NCBI GenBank assembly: GCA_031258335.1 | Contig: JAIRMY010000041.1 | Coordinates: 1-7,133, forward strand | Source of the DNA: Spirochaetaceae bacterium | Lineage (GTDB): Bacteria > Spirochaetota > Spirochaetia > Treponematales > Breznakiellaceae | DNA: 7,133 nucleotides | Direction of reading: 5' to 3' | Part shown: positions 6,034-7,133 of the stretch, piece by piece | Layout of the letters: each line of letters starts with the position of its first letter | Numbering within the stretch: the first letter of the stretch is position 1 | Notes under the pieces: generated by a model | Databases searched by the model: none | What the model saw: the letters and a program-made list of their open reading frames with translations, nothing else | What the model was told of the DNA's origin: nothing | Position numbers and translations under genes: made by a program

Positions 6034-6736
6034 ATCCGGGTATCCGGGTCGCGGCGAAACAGCCCGGCAAGGAAAGGTATAGTCTCCGGCGAGCCTATCG
6101 TTTCAAGCAACGATTCCAGACCTCTATTCCCGTTAAATCTGGAGGCGGGCGGTTTTCCCAGCCCGTATTCGTCCTGCGGTCTGTACCTGATTTCCACCGA
6201 CGTCGGTGGCGCGTCCTCAACACGGTACGCATAGAGTATCCAGTCCCCGCCGCAGGAGTACATCACGCCCCGTCCGTCCAGAACGGGTATTGCCACGGCG
6301 CCGCTTAGACTCATGCTCCAAAGACGCCGCCCTTACAAATCGTAGCCTTCACCGCCTGTGCGGGAGAGGAGGTATATCCTGTCATCCCAATAGATTTCTA
6401 CGCCGCTAGTCCGCAGAGACTCAAGTTTTACGGTCCACAGAACACCCCTCTCTGGCGAAACAAGGGTAAGTTCCCCCGTAGAAAGAAGCGCCGCAAAAAG
6501 GCCGCCGCGTTCCGCGCAAGACAAGAACAGTCGCCGCCTTCTCCTGATTGCCGCACCTCGGTTTCCAACGGAAAAATGGCGAAGGGAACCGCCGCGAGCG
6601 GCGCGGCGTTAAGCCGTCCAAACGGGCTGACGTGTATCAGCGTCCCATCTTCCAGTACCCCGGCAAAACCGCCAGCCTTGTCGGGTACGGGGGTATACGC
6701 CAGTGGGCTTTCCATAACAGCGCGTTTCATCACCAA
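6003..6736 (-). pseudogene. Decayed beta-propeller/HEAT-like protein gene
   Basis: Read on the minus strand, three pieces join into one protein-like sequence. The first frame runs from about 6736 to 6539 (GVLEDGTLIHVSPFGRLN and onward). It then breaks, and reading resumes in a second frame at about 6539. Loss of one base between Glu (6541-6539) and the following GGC would restore continuity. The second piece has ERGVLWTVKL and WDDRIYLLSRTGGEGYDL, then TAA at 6333-6335. The same frame continues with GRRLWSMSLSGAVAIPVLDG, GGDWILYAY and finally SPETIPFLAGLFRRDPDTR. The repeats with LW, a Gly-rich turn and a tyrosine look like PQQ-type beta-propeller blades; the end looks like a HEAT-like helix pair. 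The right end lacks a signal peptide and a ribosome binding site, and the left end stops against the cyclase-like gene, so both ends appear lost. It lies 42 bases behind the MFS gene on the same strand. Assembly errors could explain the frameshift and the stop. Confidence 0.7.
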
Positions 6737-6778
6737 TAAAATACTACTACAACGTGAACACTGTTGGTTAGCTGGGTG

Positions 6779-7133
6779 TTAACGCGCGGCTTCCGCCGTA
6801 AAACGCAGGGTATGCTTTTTTGTAATAAAGTATAGCAGCGCCCCGATTACCGCGAACACGGCAAAAAACATGAACATTGCGTGGTAGCCGTAATACTCCA
6901 CGAGAAAACCGCCTATGACGTTGCCTATCAGCGTGGGCGCTCCCGTACCCAGCGACAGGTACAGCGACATTCCAAGGGCGCGTCGTTCGGGAGGAACACA
7001 GCTTGCGATAAAAGAAACAGCGGCGGGATGGAAAATTCCGTAACACACGGAATGCGTCAGTTGGGACACGGCTATACCGCCGTTTGTCGGAAACAAGAGG
7101 ATGATGGCATAGCGCCCGAGTATAGCCAACGTT
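6779..7133 (-). CDS. MFS transporter, C-terminal part (5' end outside window)
   Basis: An open frame runs from the right edge to TAA at 6779-6781, giving the last 117 residues; no start is expected inside the window. The sequence is very hydrophobic with breaks at PPERRALG and EYYGYHA, and fits roughly the last three to four transmembrane helices of a 12-helix major facilitator. Typical features are the loop VPPERRALGMSLYLSLG between two helices, a glycine-rich helix GNVIGGFLVEYYG, and a final helix FAVIGALLYFITKK followed by a short basic tail. The tyrosine and histidine in YGIFHPAAVSFIA match a common pattern of sugar, drug and aromatic-acid facilitators. The substrate cannot be inferred. 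The decayed gene downstream may have been its operon partner. Confidence 0.85.
   Translation of the reverse strand, partial: TLAILGRYAIILLFPTNGGIAVSQLTHSVCYGIFHPAAVSFIASCVPPERRALGMSLYLSLGTGAPTLIGNVIGGFLVEYYGYHAMFMFFAVFAVIGALLYFITKKHTLRFTAEAAR

Noticed and set aside
5901..6314. Intact 137-codon minus-strand gene
   Set aside because: Only the part above about 6003 is protein-like, and it continues in frame from sequence upstream of the TAA at 6333-6335. The rest is antisense to the cyclase-like gene. It is treated as part of the pseudogene.

Overview
The window looks like chromosomal DNA of a spirochaete, most likely an uncultured host-associated Treponema. This is an inference from three things: a relaxed spirochaete-type lipobox on the first gene, the build of the membrane-bound cyclase-like receptor, and the style of the AroA protein. 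No rRNA, tRNA, CRISPR array, transposase or phage gene is visible.

Layout. (1) Bases 1-951, minus strand: the N-terminal 317 residues of a predicted lipoprotein with TPR-like helices, starting at GTG behind a perfect AGGAGG and running off the left edge. (2) Bases 952-1616: about 665 bases with no convincing gene. They hold a GC-rich, highly self-complementary block (1066-1178), two further inverted repeats, a 15-base tandem repeat and a promoter candidate with a perfect TATAAT. (3) Bases 1617-3854, plus strand: a tightly packed trio. Two small, AT-rich, paralogous four-helix membrane proteins resemble the MotA/TolQ/ExbB channel core without its large cytoplasmic domain. They are followed by aroA (EPSP synthase), which is GC-rich. 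(4) Bases 3909-6002, plus strand: a large receptor with a cytoplasmic tail, TM1, an extracytoplasmic sensor, TM2, HAMP and a class III nucleotide cyclase domain. Both metal-binding aspartates of the cyclase appear to be replaced. (5) Bases 6003-6736, minus strand: a decayed gene (beta-propeller-like repeats, then a HEAT-like helix pair) with one frameshift, one nonsense codon and apparently missing ends. (6) Bases 6779-7133, minus strand: the C-terminal third of an MFS transporter, running off the right edge.

How the genes relate. The two MotA-like genes and aroA overlap or nearly touch, so they are probably co-transcribed and perhaps translationally coupled, though no biochemical link is apparent. 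The MotA-like pair is far more AT-rich than its neighbours, which suggests separate acquisition. The cyclase-like receptor has its own -10-like element so close to the only upstream start codon that its mRNA may be leaderless. The most unusual items are the miniature MotA-like pair and the cyclase domain that lacks its metal ligands.
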